Shown one piece after another: positions 10,781-23,980 of a stretch of DNA of 64,000 nucleotides. The stretch covers positions 1 through 64,000 of the forward strand of contig NW_024468919.1 in the NCBI RefSeq assembly GCF_011745365.1. The letters run 5' to 3'. The notes under the pieces are model-generated. The model searched no databases and was not told the DNA's origin. It saw nothing but the letters and a program-made list of their open reading frames with translations. This DNA is from Cryphonectria parasitica EP155 (lineage: Eukaryota; Ascomycota; Sordariomycetes; Diaporthales; Cryphonectriaceae). Position 1 is the stretch's first letter, and every line of letters begins with the position of its first letter. Both the position numbers and the translations under genes were made by a program.

Positions 10781-11458
10781 TTTTGATAATTCTTGTTCAA
10801 GAATAGTTCAGTATTACTCCCTTGAACAATACGGAATACGATAGCTTCTCTAGGAATCCCTTCGTCCTCGTGCGCCCCTACTCAGAAGGAACTGGTTAAC
10901 CAGGTGTATCAGCTTATTCAGCATATTCAGGATCTGCGCGAATAACAGCAGGCTCAGAGCGCTACTATCGCTAACCAACAGGCTCAGCTAGCTTAACAAG
11001 CTTAGCAGGCGCAGTCTATCTCTGCAATCACCAGTGGTACTGGAAAAGTATACAAGATGAATAAGCTTGCTATGTATAATAGCAATCAGAAAATGCTGCA
11101 TGGATTTCTTACCTACTGCAGGGTGTATTTTCTGTACTATGAGACTCAGTTTATTAAGGAATCTGAGAAAGTTATTCTTGCAGGGACTCATCTCGAAAAG
11201 AATGCTCTTATTTGATACAAGCCTTCTCTATGCAACTATTTGAAGCATTAGAATAATCTTAATATATATACTTAGGGTACTAAGAATATATTCGATTCCT
11301 TTGAAAGCTTCGAGAAAGCTTTCAAAGAAATCTTTGATAATTCTAACGAAGAATGCATTATAGCTTAGCAGCTTATGAATCTTAAGCAGACTAAGTTAGC
11401 TTCTGCTTATATAGTTAGATTCAAGCAATTCTTAGCAAGACTTTCGTAAGAAGATAAG

Positions 11459-11901
11459 TGTTATAACTCATCCAACATGCAGGTCACAGAACAGATCACG
11501 AGTAACAGGAACCAGATATCAAGGATTCAACGTCCTAACAAAGCATCGATTATATAACTCAGAATTAGAGTTATTAGCGGATAGATACAGTCAACATCTA
11601 TCCCGTCGATGAGAGAATCGATGGAATCAACATCAATTCTATCTATCCGAACTGAAGAACCAAATATATAAAGGTTTACATTCCCTACTGTTAGATAGAT
11701 TTCCTTCAGATAGTTCTTCAGTTATCAATCTAAGTATTCAGTTTCATATACTGAGTAGCCCCAAAAGCAGTGAATACTTGCATCGCTTATTAGAACTTGT
11801 ACAGTTCCGTATTCAAGAATTTGATACTTTGATACCGCTTTTATTAGCATAAATCCCTTCGTATATTTAGGAATCTTCGGATTGCTGCAGTGCTCATTAC
11901 A
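11459..11901 (+). repeat. E3 5' LTR (U3 type C)
   Basis: 443 bp, TGTTATAAC...GCTCATTACA. Its U3 block is bounded by the inverted pair CGGATAGATA and TATCTATCCG, which could form a hairpin. The LTR of E0 (30854-31298) has the same block. Confidence 0.94.
11665..11728 (+). promoter_or_regulatory. E3 LTR promoter core and presumed R start
   Basis: TATATAAA at about 11665, followed about 55 bp later by AGTTATCAA (11720-11728). The latter is the exact reverse complement of the sequence just inside the LTR (11904-11912). If transcription starts at or near 11720 the RNA 5' end could anneal to that site. The TATA-like core is present in every LTR of the family here; the start site itself is inferred. 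Confidence 0.5.
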
Positions 11902-11903
11902 TT

Positions 11904-11912
11904 TTGATAACT
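11904..11912 (+). promoter_or_regulatory. E3 putative self-priming primer-binding site
   Basis: TTGATAACT begins 3 bases after the LTR end. It is a perfect 9-nt complement of AGTTATCAA in the LTR. No TGG-type tRNA primer site is seen. Self-priming is established for Tf1 of fission yeast and reported for related chromoviruses; here it is inferred from complementarity alone. A hairpin-forming TTCTTG/CAAGAA pair follows immediately in several copies. Confidence 0.5.
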
Positions 11913-11960
11913 CTTGTTCAAGAACGGTTCAGTGTTATTCCTTGAGCAATACGGAATACG

Positions 11961-14900
11961 ATAGCTTCTTCAGGAACCCCTTCGTCCTTGCGCGTCTCTA
12001 CTCAGGAAGAACTGATTAATCAAGTATACCAGCTTATCCAGCATATCTAGGATCTGCGCGAATAACAGCAAGCTCAGAGCGCTATCATTGCTAATCAGCA
12101 GGCTCAGCTAGCTCAATAGGCTCAGCAGGTGCAGTCTATCTCTGCAGTTACTAGTGGTACTGGAAAGGCGTATAAGATGAATAAGCTTGCTATGTATAAT
12201 AGCAATCAAAAGATGCTGCATGAATTCTTTACTCACTGCAGAGCATATTTTCTGCATTACGAGACTTAGTTTACTAAGGAATCTGAGAAAGTTATTCTTG
12301 CAGAAACTCGTTTCGAAAAGGATATTCTCATTTGGTATAAGCTTTCTCTATGTAATCACTTGAAGCATCAGAACAACTCTAGCATACGTACCTAGGATAT
12401 TAAGAATATATTCGATTCCTTTGAAAGCTTTGAGAAGGCTTTCAAGAAGACTTTTGATAATCCTAACAAAGAATGCATTACAGCTTAGCAGCTTATAAAC
12501 CTCAAGCAAATCAAATTAGCTTCTGCCTATATAGTTAGATTTAAGCAGCTCTTAGTGCAACTTCCATAAGAAGATAAGAATCTTATGAAATACTATTATA
12601 AAGAACTCAAAGATAATATTAAAAATAAAATCTCCAAGCAGGATTAGCTGGAGAACTTTGCAACGTTCTCTAATCAAGCTATCTACATCAACAATCATCT
12701 GTATAAACAACAGATGAAGAAGTCCAAGAAGGGAGGAAGCCAGACTTGGAGATTTCCAGCTAATACGAGCAAGAAACTCCAAAATAAGAACAGCAGTTGA
12801 TATAGCAGCATAGCTTAGAGCAGTACTACGCATGCCAGTCCTATAGAACTCAATGCAGCTAATAAGCAGTATAGCAAGAGGAATAGCATTACTTGCTACA
12901 ACTGCAACAAATAAGAACACATTGCATGCAACTGCTATCAACCTCGGAAGAACAAATAGCAACTAATTCAGAAAGAATGCTAGATGAATATCGCTCGATA
13001 ATAGAAACTCAATCAACTGAGCAAAAACACTCCCTTGGAGCAAATATCGAACTCTGTTAATTACGAAAGTCTCAGCTGAATATTCTGCTATAACAACAAC
13101 TGCTTAATATACCTCTCGAGTAAGAAAGGTTCAGAATGGTTTCCTCAGAAATCTAAGCGCTATAAGCAGATAGCAATAGCAGAGCGAGGATATACGCTCA
13201 GCACAACTACAAGCAGCAACAACTCGAACTGCTCCGATATTACTGAATGAAGTATTTAGGTGCTAGAGAAAGAGCTTAACAACAGTGCTCTTCGCTATTC
13301 TTCATTACCTGTACCAGACATTATAATCAGAGATATGAATAAGAAATAATACTCTCTTAGCTACTGATATGAACATCTAGGTAATATAGAGAATGCTTCT
13401 CAGGCAATAAAAGAATCAAGCTAGAGCAAACAACCTAGCAGCTTGCAAAAGCTTTCTGCAAACAACAATGAACTCAAAAAGCTTACAGGAAGATTCTCCT
13501 TCAGCATTGGATGGAATAAAGAAACAACATAGATTGAATATCTCGTTTACAGAATAAAGCTGAAAGAGCTCTTCACCTGCATTCCCTTGCAGAACATTGA
13601 GATACAAGAAGATAAGAATCCTCAAATCAGCCTATTTTACAATCTACATTACAAACTAGCTTGGATCTCTTACATTTATTATAGCTGCAGAATACATTTC
13701 TCGAACAAGATGCAACACGAATAGTTTCCCATTAGAGAATCAGAACAAATCCTTCAGGCTGTTGAAAAACAGAAACTCTGCTTCAGAAAGATTCTCAACA
13801 AACAGCACCACAATGCATACATCAAACTACCAGACAACTGCCCCAAGCAATGCATAAACAAGAAGATAAAATGGTAGCAGTATAAAACAACATTCTGCAC
13901 AATTTACATTAATAATAAGATTTGCAACTAGCATTAACAGAAGAAAGACTAGAAATAATAATAATACAGGTAAAAGCAAGCTAAGAAGCTTGCTCAAAAA
14001 GCAGCGAAGCAGGCTTAGAAGAACAAGCAGTTCTTAACAAATCCAAAAGAACAGAATCGCTTATAAAGGAACTACAAACAATTAGACTGAAATAGTTCTT
14101 ATATGAAGCTTTCAAGACAGATTATGCTTACATCAAGTTCAATATATACATTCAAGGATACAAATACAGCGCACTATTGAACAGTAGCACTCAGGGAAAC
14201 TTCATATCCCTATACATTATCAATCAGGCACAACTACAATGGAAATGAAAGAGATACTCATATACTCTTAGCACTATGAAAGAACAATCTGTTGCATACA
14301 ACCAAGAAGTAATCAATAAGAAGACTGATTATCTATCTATCTTGATCCAAGAATGTGCAATCAGAGCTTCTTTTGATATCACGAATACAGCACAATATAA
14401 GCTAATTATGAGATTTCCATAGCTTAAGAAGCATAATTCTCGAATTAATTGAACTACTAGCCAGATCTCATAAGAACAAGCTATATCTAGAGAGATAGTT
14501 GCAATTAACAATGCAGAATCGAAGCTAGTTATTGAAGAATATTCGGGAAAAGAAGCTTCAAACAACTTCATATACACTTCCAAATCAGCAAAGCTAGCAG
14601 TTCAAGGAGAAGAACCTAGTAATAAGCGAATCCAAATAGTACTAGAGCGCTAACAGATTAGCAAAACAATGGAAGCGAGACTCTCAGCAAGTTGGTCTGC
14701 TCCGGAGCAACAAGGAAAAGCTTCAGAAAGTGAATTATAGATCTATACAGGAAAAACCTCGAAACTAAGCTCTTAAGTACTCGCTCTAGCTCGGAGCGAA
14801 CGCTCAAAGCCCTCGAAAACGCTATCAGAAGAGAAGCACGCTCAACAGTATCTACTATTCCTCTAGATAGCAGAAACAGCATAAGAACCAGAATCAACAC

Positions 14901-17701
14901 TTGCAAACATATCACGAGAATATCACAAGTTCAAGAAACTATTTCAGAAAGAATTAGATATAGGATTACTAGAATACAGTTTGTATAATTACAAAATCCT
15001 GCTACAAGAAGAAAAATAGCTCAAATTCTTCTCCATCTATAAGCTAAATAAAGCACAACTAGAGGCATTCAGGGAGTACTTCAACGAGAACCTTAAGAAA
15101 GAATATATACAATCATCGCGATTACTAGCAGAATATCCCATTCTGTTTATACTGAAGAAAAATAGCAAGCTTAGGCTATATATTGATTACAAGCAACTCA
15201 ATAATATTACAATTAAGAATCAATACCTGTTGCTACTCATCAAGAAATTATAAGATAAGCTGCAAGAAGCATAGTGGTTTATAATTCTAAATCTAAAAGA
15301 AGCTTACAATCTAATCAGAGTAAAGAAAGGAAAAGAATGGAAAACTGCCTTCAGAATACACTACAAACACTACAAATATTTAATCATGCCCTTCAGCTTA
15401 ACGAACGCCCCAGCTTCATTCCAGGAAATGATTAATTACATTCTATGCAAGCACCTGAATCAGTTCATCATTGCCTATCTCAACAACATTCTTATTTACT
15501 CTTGAACATTGGAAGAATACAAGAAATACATGGAAACAGTATTGCAAACGCTCCAGAATGCAAAGCTCCTTATAGAGCCTGCAAAGAGCTACTTTCATAT
15601 ACAAAAAGTTAACTATTTCGGATTTACAATCAAGCCAGAATGCATTAAGCTACAAAAAGATAAGGTGGAAGCTATTAAGAACTAGCTAATTCCTAGGAAT
15701 ATTAGAAATATTAAATCTTTCCTCGGATATATCAACTTCTATAAACAGTTCATTAAGAATTATAGCTAAATCGTACATCCTCTTACGAATCTTACCAAAA
15801 GGAATCAACTCTTCGAATAGATCTCCAAAATATAAGAAGCTTTTAATAAGATCATCAAGCATATCATCTCAAAGCTAGTTCTATATAAAGCAGACCTCTA
15901 CAAACCCTTTAAAGTTGAAACTAATGCATTAGAATATGCATTCGGAGAACAACTTAGCTAGCAAAATAATCAAGAATATCTAAGGATTATAAGCAACTTC
16001 TCGAAGAAGTTGAATAGTCCGGAAATCAACTACAGAATCCCTAATCAGAAACTCATAGCAATAATAAAAGCCTTCAAGAAGTAGCAATACTATCTCATTA
16101 GCATACAATACTCAATCATAATTCACTCGAATCACAAGAATCTGATTATATTTATAACAATCAAGGTTTTGAATAAGCAACAAGTCAGATAAGCAGAATT
16201 CCTCTTACAATTCAACTTCAAGATTATATACTGCAAAAGCTCAGAAAACGAATAAGCGAATGCTCTCAGCAGAAGATCAGACTATTGAGATGCAGATTCC
16301 TTGAACATACAGAACATCTTCGCTCAAAACAAGTCGGAAAATCTCGTTAATGCACATAAAAAACTGAACGCTGCTCTCAGAATAGAATCCTCGGAGAAGG
16401 ATCCAGAATCAATAATTCCAGATAAACAAGACAACTATATCAAGAATATATACAGTATATCAGCATACGAACATCAGAGAATTAGAGCAATCTACAAATA
16501 TATCAAAAAATACTGGAATCTATCAGATCTTAGAAAAAGGATTGAAAATATTCTATAATAATGCAATAGCTGCAAGAAGAATAAAGCAGAAAGATATAAG
16601 CTTTACGAACTACTGTACTTCTTATCAATACTTATAATTATTTGATAATTTATCAGTTTAAACTTTATTATCAAGCTATCTCTCTTATAAGAATCCTTAA
16701 CTAAGGTGCAATATAATAGCATTCTAGTAGTGGTTTGCAGATTGAGCAAGTATGCTTATTTTCTTTCCTATAAGAAAAGCAGTATAGCAGAGGAACTTAT
16801 ATATGCATTCCTTAGAATAATCATTGCTAACTATAGTATACTAGAAGAAGTGATCTCCAATAGAGATAGAAAGTTTAATTCAAAGTTTTGAACTTTACTT
16901 ATAAAACAACTCGGAATATACTACAGAATATCCATAGCATTTCACTTACAAACAGATAAACAAACAGAAAGAATGAATCAGATTGTAGAACAGTACTTTC
17001 GATACTATATCAATCAGAAACAGAATAATTGGATTAATCTATTGCTTCTTACACAGTTCGCTTATAATAGCATAAATACAAGCATAACAAAGAAATTATC
17101 ATTCTTCATACTTTATAAATACAACTCAATAGCTTATTACGAGGTACTGCAGAGAGCAGATGCAGAAGCTGCAGATAAAAGAATTAAGAAGATTAAGAAA
17201 GTTTAGAAGGAACTCCAATCAGAATTACAATTCATTCAAGAACGAATAACGCAGTATGCAAACTCTAAAAGGATTAAGAGATCAATCCTATAGAAGAAAG
17301 ATAAGATCTATCTACTTCGAAAAAACATCAAAACAACCAAACTCAGCAACAAACTCGATTATAAGAAGTTAGAATCATTCAAAATCTTGCAACAGATTTC
17401 CTCAGTTAATTATGAGTTAGCATTACTTCATAGGATAAGAATATATCTGATCTTCCACATTTTACTGCTAGAACTAGCAGCATAGGAAATACTAATAGAC
17501 AACACAGCAGAAATGGAAAATAATGAATCAGAGTATAAGATGGAAAAGATCCTCAAGCATAGAAGCACAAACAATACAAGGAAATACCTCATCAAGTGGA
17601 AAGATTACCTAGCAAGTGAAAATTCATGGGAACTACGAAAGAACGTTGAAAACGCTCAGGAAAAGATAGCTGAATATTGGAAAAGGAAAACCAGCATCTA
17701 A
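11961..17701 (+). pseudogene. E3 gag-pol, RIP-degraded reference copy
   Basis: Start codon altered to ATA at 11961. Gag carries a Gln-rich N-terminus, the capsid region and a CCHC-type zinc knuckle (12894-12935; C-x2-C, His present). The retropepsin site near 14171 has Asp to Asn and Gly to Ser. RT runs about 15020-15700 with YLNN at 15476-15487. RNase H is about 15870-16250. The integrase zinc-binding part is about 16540-16620, with a core at 16700-17200 that retains the QTDKQTERMNQ segment. The chromodomain occupies 17513-17698 and is fully open, with EKILKHR, YLIKWKDY and EYWKRK. The pol stop TAA (17699-17701) overlaps the antisense stop. The chromodomain and domain order place it in the chromoviruses. 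Confidence 0.93.
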
Positions 17702-18219
17702 GACGATCACTCCGCCCCGAACCGAGATCCAGGGCTCTCAGAAATCTCATTCTCCAGAAAACCCAACCAATCCATCACTGCATTCCCTATATCCACGGAA
17801 TTCCAATCAAAACTCTCAAAAGAAGAATCTCCAGCAACTACAGCAGATTCCTCTGCAACTATAGAACGAATCCCAGCAGCAATGCAAGCTCGCTTCTCTG
17901 CTTCCACTCTTTTCAACTTCTCCACATTATCAATTCCCTGATAAACAGCATATATTATCTTTTCATACTACATCCTTTTCTGCTTATGCAGCCTAAGGAG
18001 TTTGGTATTCAGCTCAGCAGCTTTCTCCTCGATCGCTTCTATCTCCGCTTCTAAGCAATAATATTAAGCGGTTATATAATTCAATTGTACAGACATCAGG
18101 CTACGCACATTGCAATTTAACAAACTCAAATATACGCAGATCTAATAGCAGGAAGATTCGGACTCAGCAATCTTGCACTCAGCCGAAAGATTGTAATCTT
18201 CGCAGTATGAGCAAAGCAT
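17698..18219 (-). pseudogene. E3 antisense gene: Zn2Cys6-like and coiled-coil protein (remnant)
   Basis: ATG at 18217-18219; reading leftwards to TAG at 17698-17700, with premature TAG and TGA codons of RIP type. About 173 codons, no intron needed. N-terminal cluster: C-x2-C-x8-C-x9-C-x2-C-x7-C, with Cys4 reading TAT. Then a Glu/Ala/Lys-rich coiled coil (about residues 50-115), the segment DSSFESFDWNS, and the C-terminus GSRFGAE. Tail-to-tail with pol, sharing its stop-codon bases. Its start lies about 195 bp inside the 3' LTR, so its own promoter should be in 18220-18414 or in the LTR. Zn2Cys6 clusters with coiled coils are typical of fungal transcription factors, but this protein is short and no function is shown. 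Confidence 0.78.
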
Positions 18220-18401
18220 AAGCGAAAAAGAACCGAAGGTAGCTACAGCAGAAAGAAGGAATGATTTCTGCAAAGAACGAGAATAAGGCTTAGCAATACA
18301 ACGAGAACTAACTCTATTCAACATCTCGATTAGAAAGGCAAGATTACGAACGAAAGATTTGCTAGAGTACTTACAAAAGATCGTTGGGGATAACAACTGA
18401 T

Positions 18402-18414
18402 AGAAAGAAGATAA
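18402..18414 (+). promoter_or_regulatory. E3 polypurine tract
   Basis: Purine-rich run AGAAAGAAGATAA immediately before the 3' LTR. The same position in other copies reads AGAAGGAAGATGA or similar. This is the expected primer for plus-strand DNA synthesis. Confidence 0.7.
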
Positions 18415-18856
18415 TGTTATAATTCATTCAATATGCAGATCACAGAATAGATTACAAGTAATAGGAATCAGATGTTAAGAATTTAATATCTTAACAAAGC
18501 ATCAATTATATAATCCAGAGTTAGGATTATTAGCGGATAGATATAGTCAACGTTTATCCTGTTGATAAAGAAATCAATGGAGTTAACATCAATTCTATCT
18601 ATCCGAACTGAAAAACCAAGTATATAAAGGTTTACATTCCCTATTATTAGATAGATTTCCTTCAGATAGTTCTTCAATTATCAATCTAAGTATTCAGTTT
18701 CATACACTAAGTAGCCCCAAAGCAATGAACACTTGCATCGCTTATTAGGACTTGTACAGTTCCGTATTCAAGAACTTAATACTTTGACACCGCTCTTGTT
18801 AGCATAAACCCCTTCGTGTACTTAGGAATCTTCGGATTGCTGCAGTGCTCATTACA
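18415..18856 (+). repeat. E3 3' LTR (U3 type C)
   Basis: 442 bp, TGTTATAAT...GCTCATTACA, followed by ATAAG. Same U3 block as the 5' copy, with additional transitions. Confidence 0.94.
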
Positions 18857-21800
18857 ATAAGAATCTTATGAAGCATTATTACAAGGAATTCAAGAATAAT
18901 ATTAAGAATGAAATCTTTAAGCAGAATTAGCTGAAGAACTTTGCGATATTCTCTAATCAAGCTATCTGCATTGATAATTGTTTGTATGAATGACGGGTGA
19001 AGAAGTTCAAAAAGAAAGAAAGCTAGATTTGGAGATTTCTAGCTAATATGAGCAAGAAACTTCAAAATAAGAATAGCAGTTGATATAGCAGTATAGCTTA
19101 AAGCAGCACTATGCATGCTGATTCTATGAAACTCAATGCTGCTAATAGGCAGTATAGCAAGAGGAATAGCATTACTTGCTATAACTGCAACAAATAAGAA
19201 TACATTATATGCAATTGCTATCAATCCCGGAAGAATAAATAGCAATTAGTTCAGAAAGAATATTAGATGAATATTGCTCAGCAATAGGAATCCAATCAAC
19301 TAAGCAAAAACACTCCCTTGGAGCAAGTATCGAACTCTGTTGATTATAGAAGTCTCAGCTGAATATTCTGCTATAACAATAACTGCTTAATACATCTTTC
19401 GAGTAAGAAAGGTTCAGGATAGTTCTCTCAGAAACCTAGATGCCATAGGCAGATAGCGATAGCAGGGCGAGAGTATATGCTCAGCACAACTACAAGCAGT
19501 AACAACTCGGATTGCTCCGATATCACTGAACGAAGCATTCAGGCGCTGGAGGAAGGGCTTAATAACGGTGCTCTTCACCATTCCCCATCGCTTGTACCAA
19601 ATACCATAATCAGAGAAATGAATAAAGGATGATATCCTCTTAGTTATTAGTATAAATATCTAAATAATACTGAAAATGCTTCTTAAGCAATGGAAAAATC
19701 AAGCTAGAACGAATGATCTAACGATTTACCGAAGTTTCTTATGAACAATGAACCCAAGAAGCTTATAGGAAGGTTTCTCTTTAGCATTGAATGAAATAAG
19801 GAAACAATATGAGTTGAATATTTTGTTTATAGGATAGAATTAGAGGAGCTCTTTATTTGCATTTCCTTATAAAACATCGAGATATGAGAAGATAAGAATT
19901 CTCGGATTAGCTTACTTTACAATCTATATTATGAATTAGCTTAAATCTTCTGCACCTATTATAGCTGCAGAATGTATTTCTTAGATAAGGTGCAATATGA
20001 ATGGTTTTCTGTTAGAGAATTAGGATAAATCCTTCAAGCTATTAAAGAACAGAAACTCCGCTTTAGGAAGATTCTCAACAAACAGCACTACAATGCATAT
20101 ATCAAACTATCAGATAACTATCTCATGCAATGTATAGATAAGAAGATAAAATGATAGCAGTGCAAAACAATACTCTGCACGATTCACATTAATAATAAGA
20201 TTTGTAACTAGCATTAATAGAAGAAAGATTAGGAATAATAATGATATAAGCAAAAGCAAGCTAAGAAGCTTGCTCAAGAAGCAGCAAAGCAGGCTCAGAA
20301 GGACAGACAGTTCTTAACAGACTCAAAAGAATAGGATTGCTTGTAAAGGGACTGCAGATAATTAGACTAGAACAGTTTCTATATAAAGCTTCTAGAACAA
20401 ATTATGCTTACATTAAGTTCAACATATATATTCAAGAATACAAATACAGCATACTATTAGATAGTAGCGCTCAGGGAAACTTTATATTCCTATATATTAT
20501 TAATCAGGTATAACTACAATGGAGATGGAAGAGGCGCTTATATATCCTTAGCACTGTAGAAGAACAATCTGTTGCATACAACTAAGGAATAATCGATAAG
20601 GAAACTAATTATTTATCTGTTTTGATTCAAGAATGCATAATCAGAGCTTCTTTTGATATCATGGATATAGCATAGTATGAGCTGATTATAGGACTTTCAT
20701 AGCTCAAAGAGCATAATTCTCGAATCGATTGGACTACTAGCTAGATTTCATGGAAATAAGCTATACCCAGAGAGATAGTTACAATCAATAGCGCAGAATC
20801 GAAGCCAGTAATTGAAGAACATTCAGAAAAAGAAGCTTTATACAACTTCATACATACCTTCAAGTCAGCAGAGCTAGCAGTTCAAAGAGAAGAATCTAGT
20901 AATAAGCAAATCCAAACAGTACCAGAGCGCTAACAGGTTAGCAAAACAATGGAAGCAAGGCTCTCAGTAAGTTAGTTCGCTCCGAAGCAACAAGGAAAAG
21001 CTTCAGAATGTGAATTGTGGAACTATACAAGAAAAACCTCGAAATCAGGCTCTCGAGTGCTCAGCTCAGCTCGGAGCGAACGCTCAAGGCTCTTAAAAAT
21101 ACCATCAGAAAAGAAGTATGCTCAACAGTATCTACTATTCCTCCAGATAGCAGAAACAGCACAAGAACCAGAACCAATACTTGCAAACATATTACAAGAA
21201 TATTACAAGTTCAAAAAACTATTCCAGAAAGAATTGAATACAGAATTACTAGAATACAGCCCATACAACCACAAGATTCTGCTACAAGAAGAGAAATAGC
21301 TTAAATTCTTCCTTATCTATAAACTAGATAAAGTATAGCTAGAAGCATTTAGAGAGTATCTCAATAAGAATCTTAAGAAAGAATATATATGATCATTGCA
21401 ATCACCAGCAGAATATCTCATTCTGTTTATACTTAAGAAGAATAGCAAGCTTAAGCTATGCATTAACTACAAGCAACTTAATAACATTATAATCAAGAAC
21501 TAATACTTATTGCTATTCATTAAGAAATTATAAAATAAATTGCAAGAAGCACAATGGTTTATAGTTCTAGATTTAAAAGAAGCTTACAACTTGATTAGAG
21601 TAAAGAAAGAAGAAGAATGGAAAACTGCTTTTAGAATATGCTATGAATACTACGAATACTTGGTTATGCTCTTTGATTTAACGAATACCCCAGCTTTATT
21701 TCAGGAAATGATTAATTACATTCTATATAAGCATCTAAATCAGTTCATCATTGCCTATCTCGATAATATCCTTATTTACTCTCGAATGCTGAAAGAATAT

Positions 21801-23980
21801 AAGAAATATATGAAAATAGTATTGCAAATGCTTCAGAATGCGAAACTCCTTGTGAAATCTGCAAAGAGCTACTTTCATATACAAAAAGTTGACTATCTCA
21901 GATTCACAATCAAGCCAGAATGCATTAAGCTACAGAAAGATAAGATAGAAGCTATTAGAAATTAGCTAATTCCCAGAAATGTTAGGAATATTAAGTCTTT
22001 CCTCGGATATATTAACTTCTATAAACAGTTCATCAGAAACTACAGCCAGATCGCACATCCTCTTACAAATCTTATCAAAAAAAAGCAACTCTTCAAATAA
22101 ACTCTCAAAGCACAAGAAGCCTTTAATAAGATTATTAAGTATATTATCTTAGAATCAGTTCTATATAAAGCAAACTCTTATAAATCCTTTGAAATTGAAA
22201 CTGATGCATTAGAGTATATACTCAGAAAACAACTTGATTAGCAAGATAACTAAGAATGTTTAAGAATTGTAAGCAACTTCTCAAAGAAGTTGAATAGCTC
22301 AGAAATCAATTACAGAATTTCTGATTAGAAACTCATAGCAATAGTAAAAGCTTTCAAGAAGTAGCAATACTATCTCATTAGCGCACAATACTCGATTATA
22401 ATTTACTCGGATTATAAGAATCTGATTATATTTATAATAATTAAGATTTTGAATAAGCAATAAATCAGATAAGCAGAATTCCTTTTACAGTTCAACTTCA
22501 AGATTATATACTGCAAAAGCTTGGAGAATGAATAAGCAAATGCTTTCAGCAAAAGATTAGATTATTAAGATGCAGACTTTTTAAATATATAGAACATCTT
22601 CGCCCAAAATGGATTAGGAAATCTTATTAATGCATACAAAGAGCTAAATGCTGCTCTCAGAATAGAACTCTTGAAAAGGAATTCAGAATCAATGATTTCG
22701 AACGAACAAAACAACTACATTGAAGATATATACAATGCATCAGCATACGAGTATCAGAGAGTTAAAGCAATCTATGAATGCATTAAAAGATACTGGAATC
22801 TATTAGATCTTAGGAAAAGAATTAAGAATATCTTATAATAATGCAACAGCTGCAAGAAGAATAAAGCAGAAAGATACAAGCTTTACAAACTACTGCATCC
22901 TTTATTAGTATTTATAATTGTTTAGCAATTTATTAGTCTAGACTTTATTACTAAGCTACTTCTCTTATGAAAACTCTTAACTAAAATGTAATACAATAGC
23001 ATTCTAGTAGTAATTTGCAAACTAAGCAAATATGCTTACTTTCTCCTCTATAAGAAAAGCAATACAGCAGAAGAACTCGTATATATATTCCTCAGAACAA
23101 TTATTGCTAATCATAGCACGCTGGAAGAAGTAATTTCCAACAGAAATAGAAAGTTTAATTCAAAGTTTTAAACTTTGCTTATAAAACAGCTTGGAATATA
23201 CTACAGAATATCTACAGCATTTTACTTACAAACAGATAAATAAATGGAAAGAATGAATCAAGTTATTAAATAATATCTATAATACTATATTAATCAGAAA
23301 CAGAATAATTGGATTAACCTATTGCTTCTTATACAGTTCGCTTATAATAGCGCAAATACAAGCACAACAAAGAAATTACTATTCTTCATACTCTACAGAT
23401 ATAACCCAACAGCTTATCATGAAGCATTGCTAGAAGCAAATGCAGAAGCTGCAGACAAAAGAGTTAAGAAGATTAGGAAAGTTCAGGAAGAACTCCAATC
23501 AGAATTACAATTCATTCAAGAACGAATAATGCAATATGCAAACTCCAAAAGAATTGAAAGACTAATCCTACAGAAGGAAGATAAGGCTTATCTACTTCAA
23601 AAAAATATCAAAACAATCAGATCCAGCAATAAACTTGATTATAAAAAGTTGGAATCTTTCAAAATCTTGCAATAAATCTTCCTAGTTAACTACGAGTTAG
23701 CATTATCTCATAGAATAAGAATATACTCAGTTTTCCACATTTTATTGCTAGAACTAGCAGCATAGAAAATACTAACAGATAATGCAGCAGAAGTGGAGAA
23801 TAATAAATCAGAATACGAGGTAGAGAAGATTCTCAAGCACAGAAGCATAGATAATACAAGGGAATATCTCGTTAAATGGAAAGATTACTTAGCAAGCGAA
23901 AATTCTTGGAAACTGCAGAAAAACGTTAAAAATGCTTAGGAAAAGGTAGCTGAGTATTGGAAGAAGAAAGAAACCAGCGC

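Larger units (their letters stand above)
11459..18856 (+). mobile_element. E3: uninterrupted full-length chromovirus (7.4 kb)
   Basis: Inserted in E2 gag with duplication ATAAG (11454-11458 and 18857-18861). As the only full-length copy with less severe RIP it is the best reference for the family: LTR 11459-11901, gag from 11961, pol to 17701, antisense gene 17698-18219, polypurine tract 18402-18414, LTR 18415-18856. Confidence 0.95.

Noticed and set aside
14329..14583. Recurring opposite-strand ORF opposite the protease region (also 28177-28413 and 43320-43556)
   Set aside because: It is the shadow of the conserved pol frame. Unlike the gene downstream of pol it shows no motif, no start conservation and no intron logic.
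21017..21304. 95-codon frame overlapping the E2 RT entry in a second frame
   Set aside because: The neighbouring frame 21015-21299 carries the pol homology (QKELNTELLEYSPYNHKILL); this one is its shadow.
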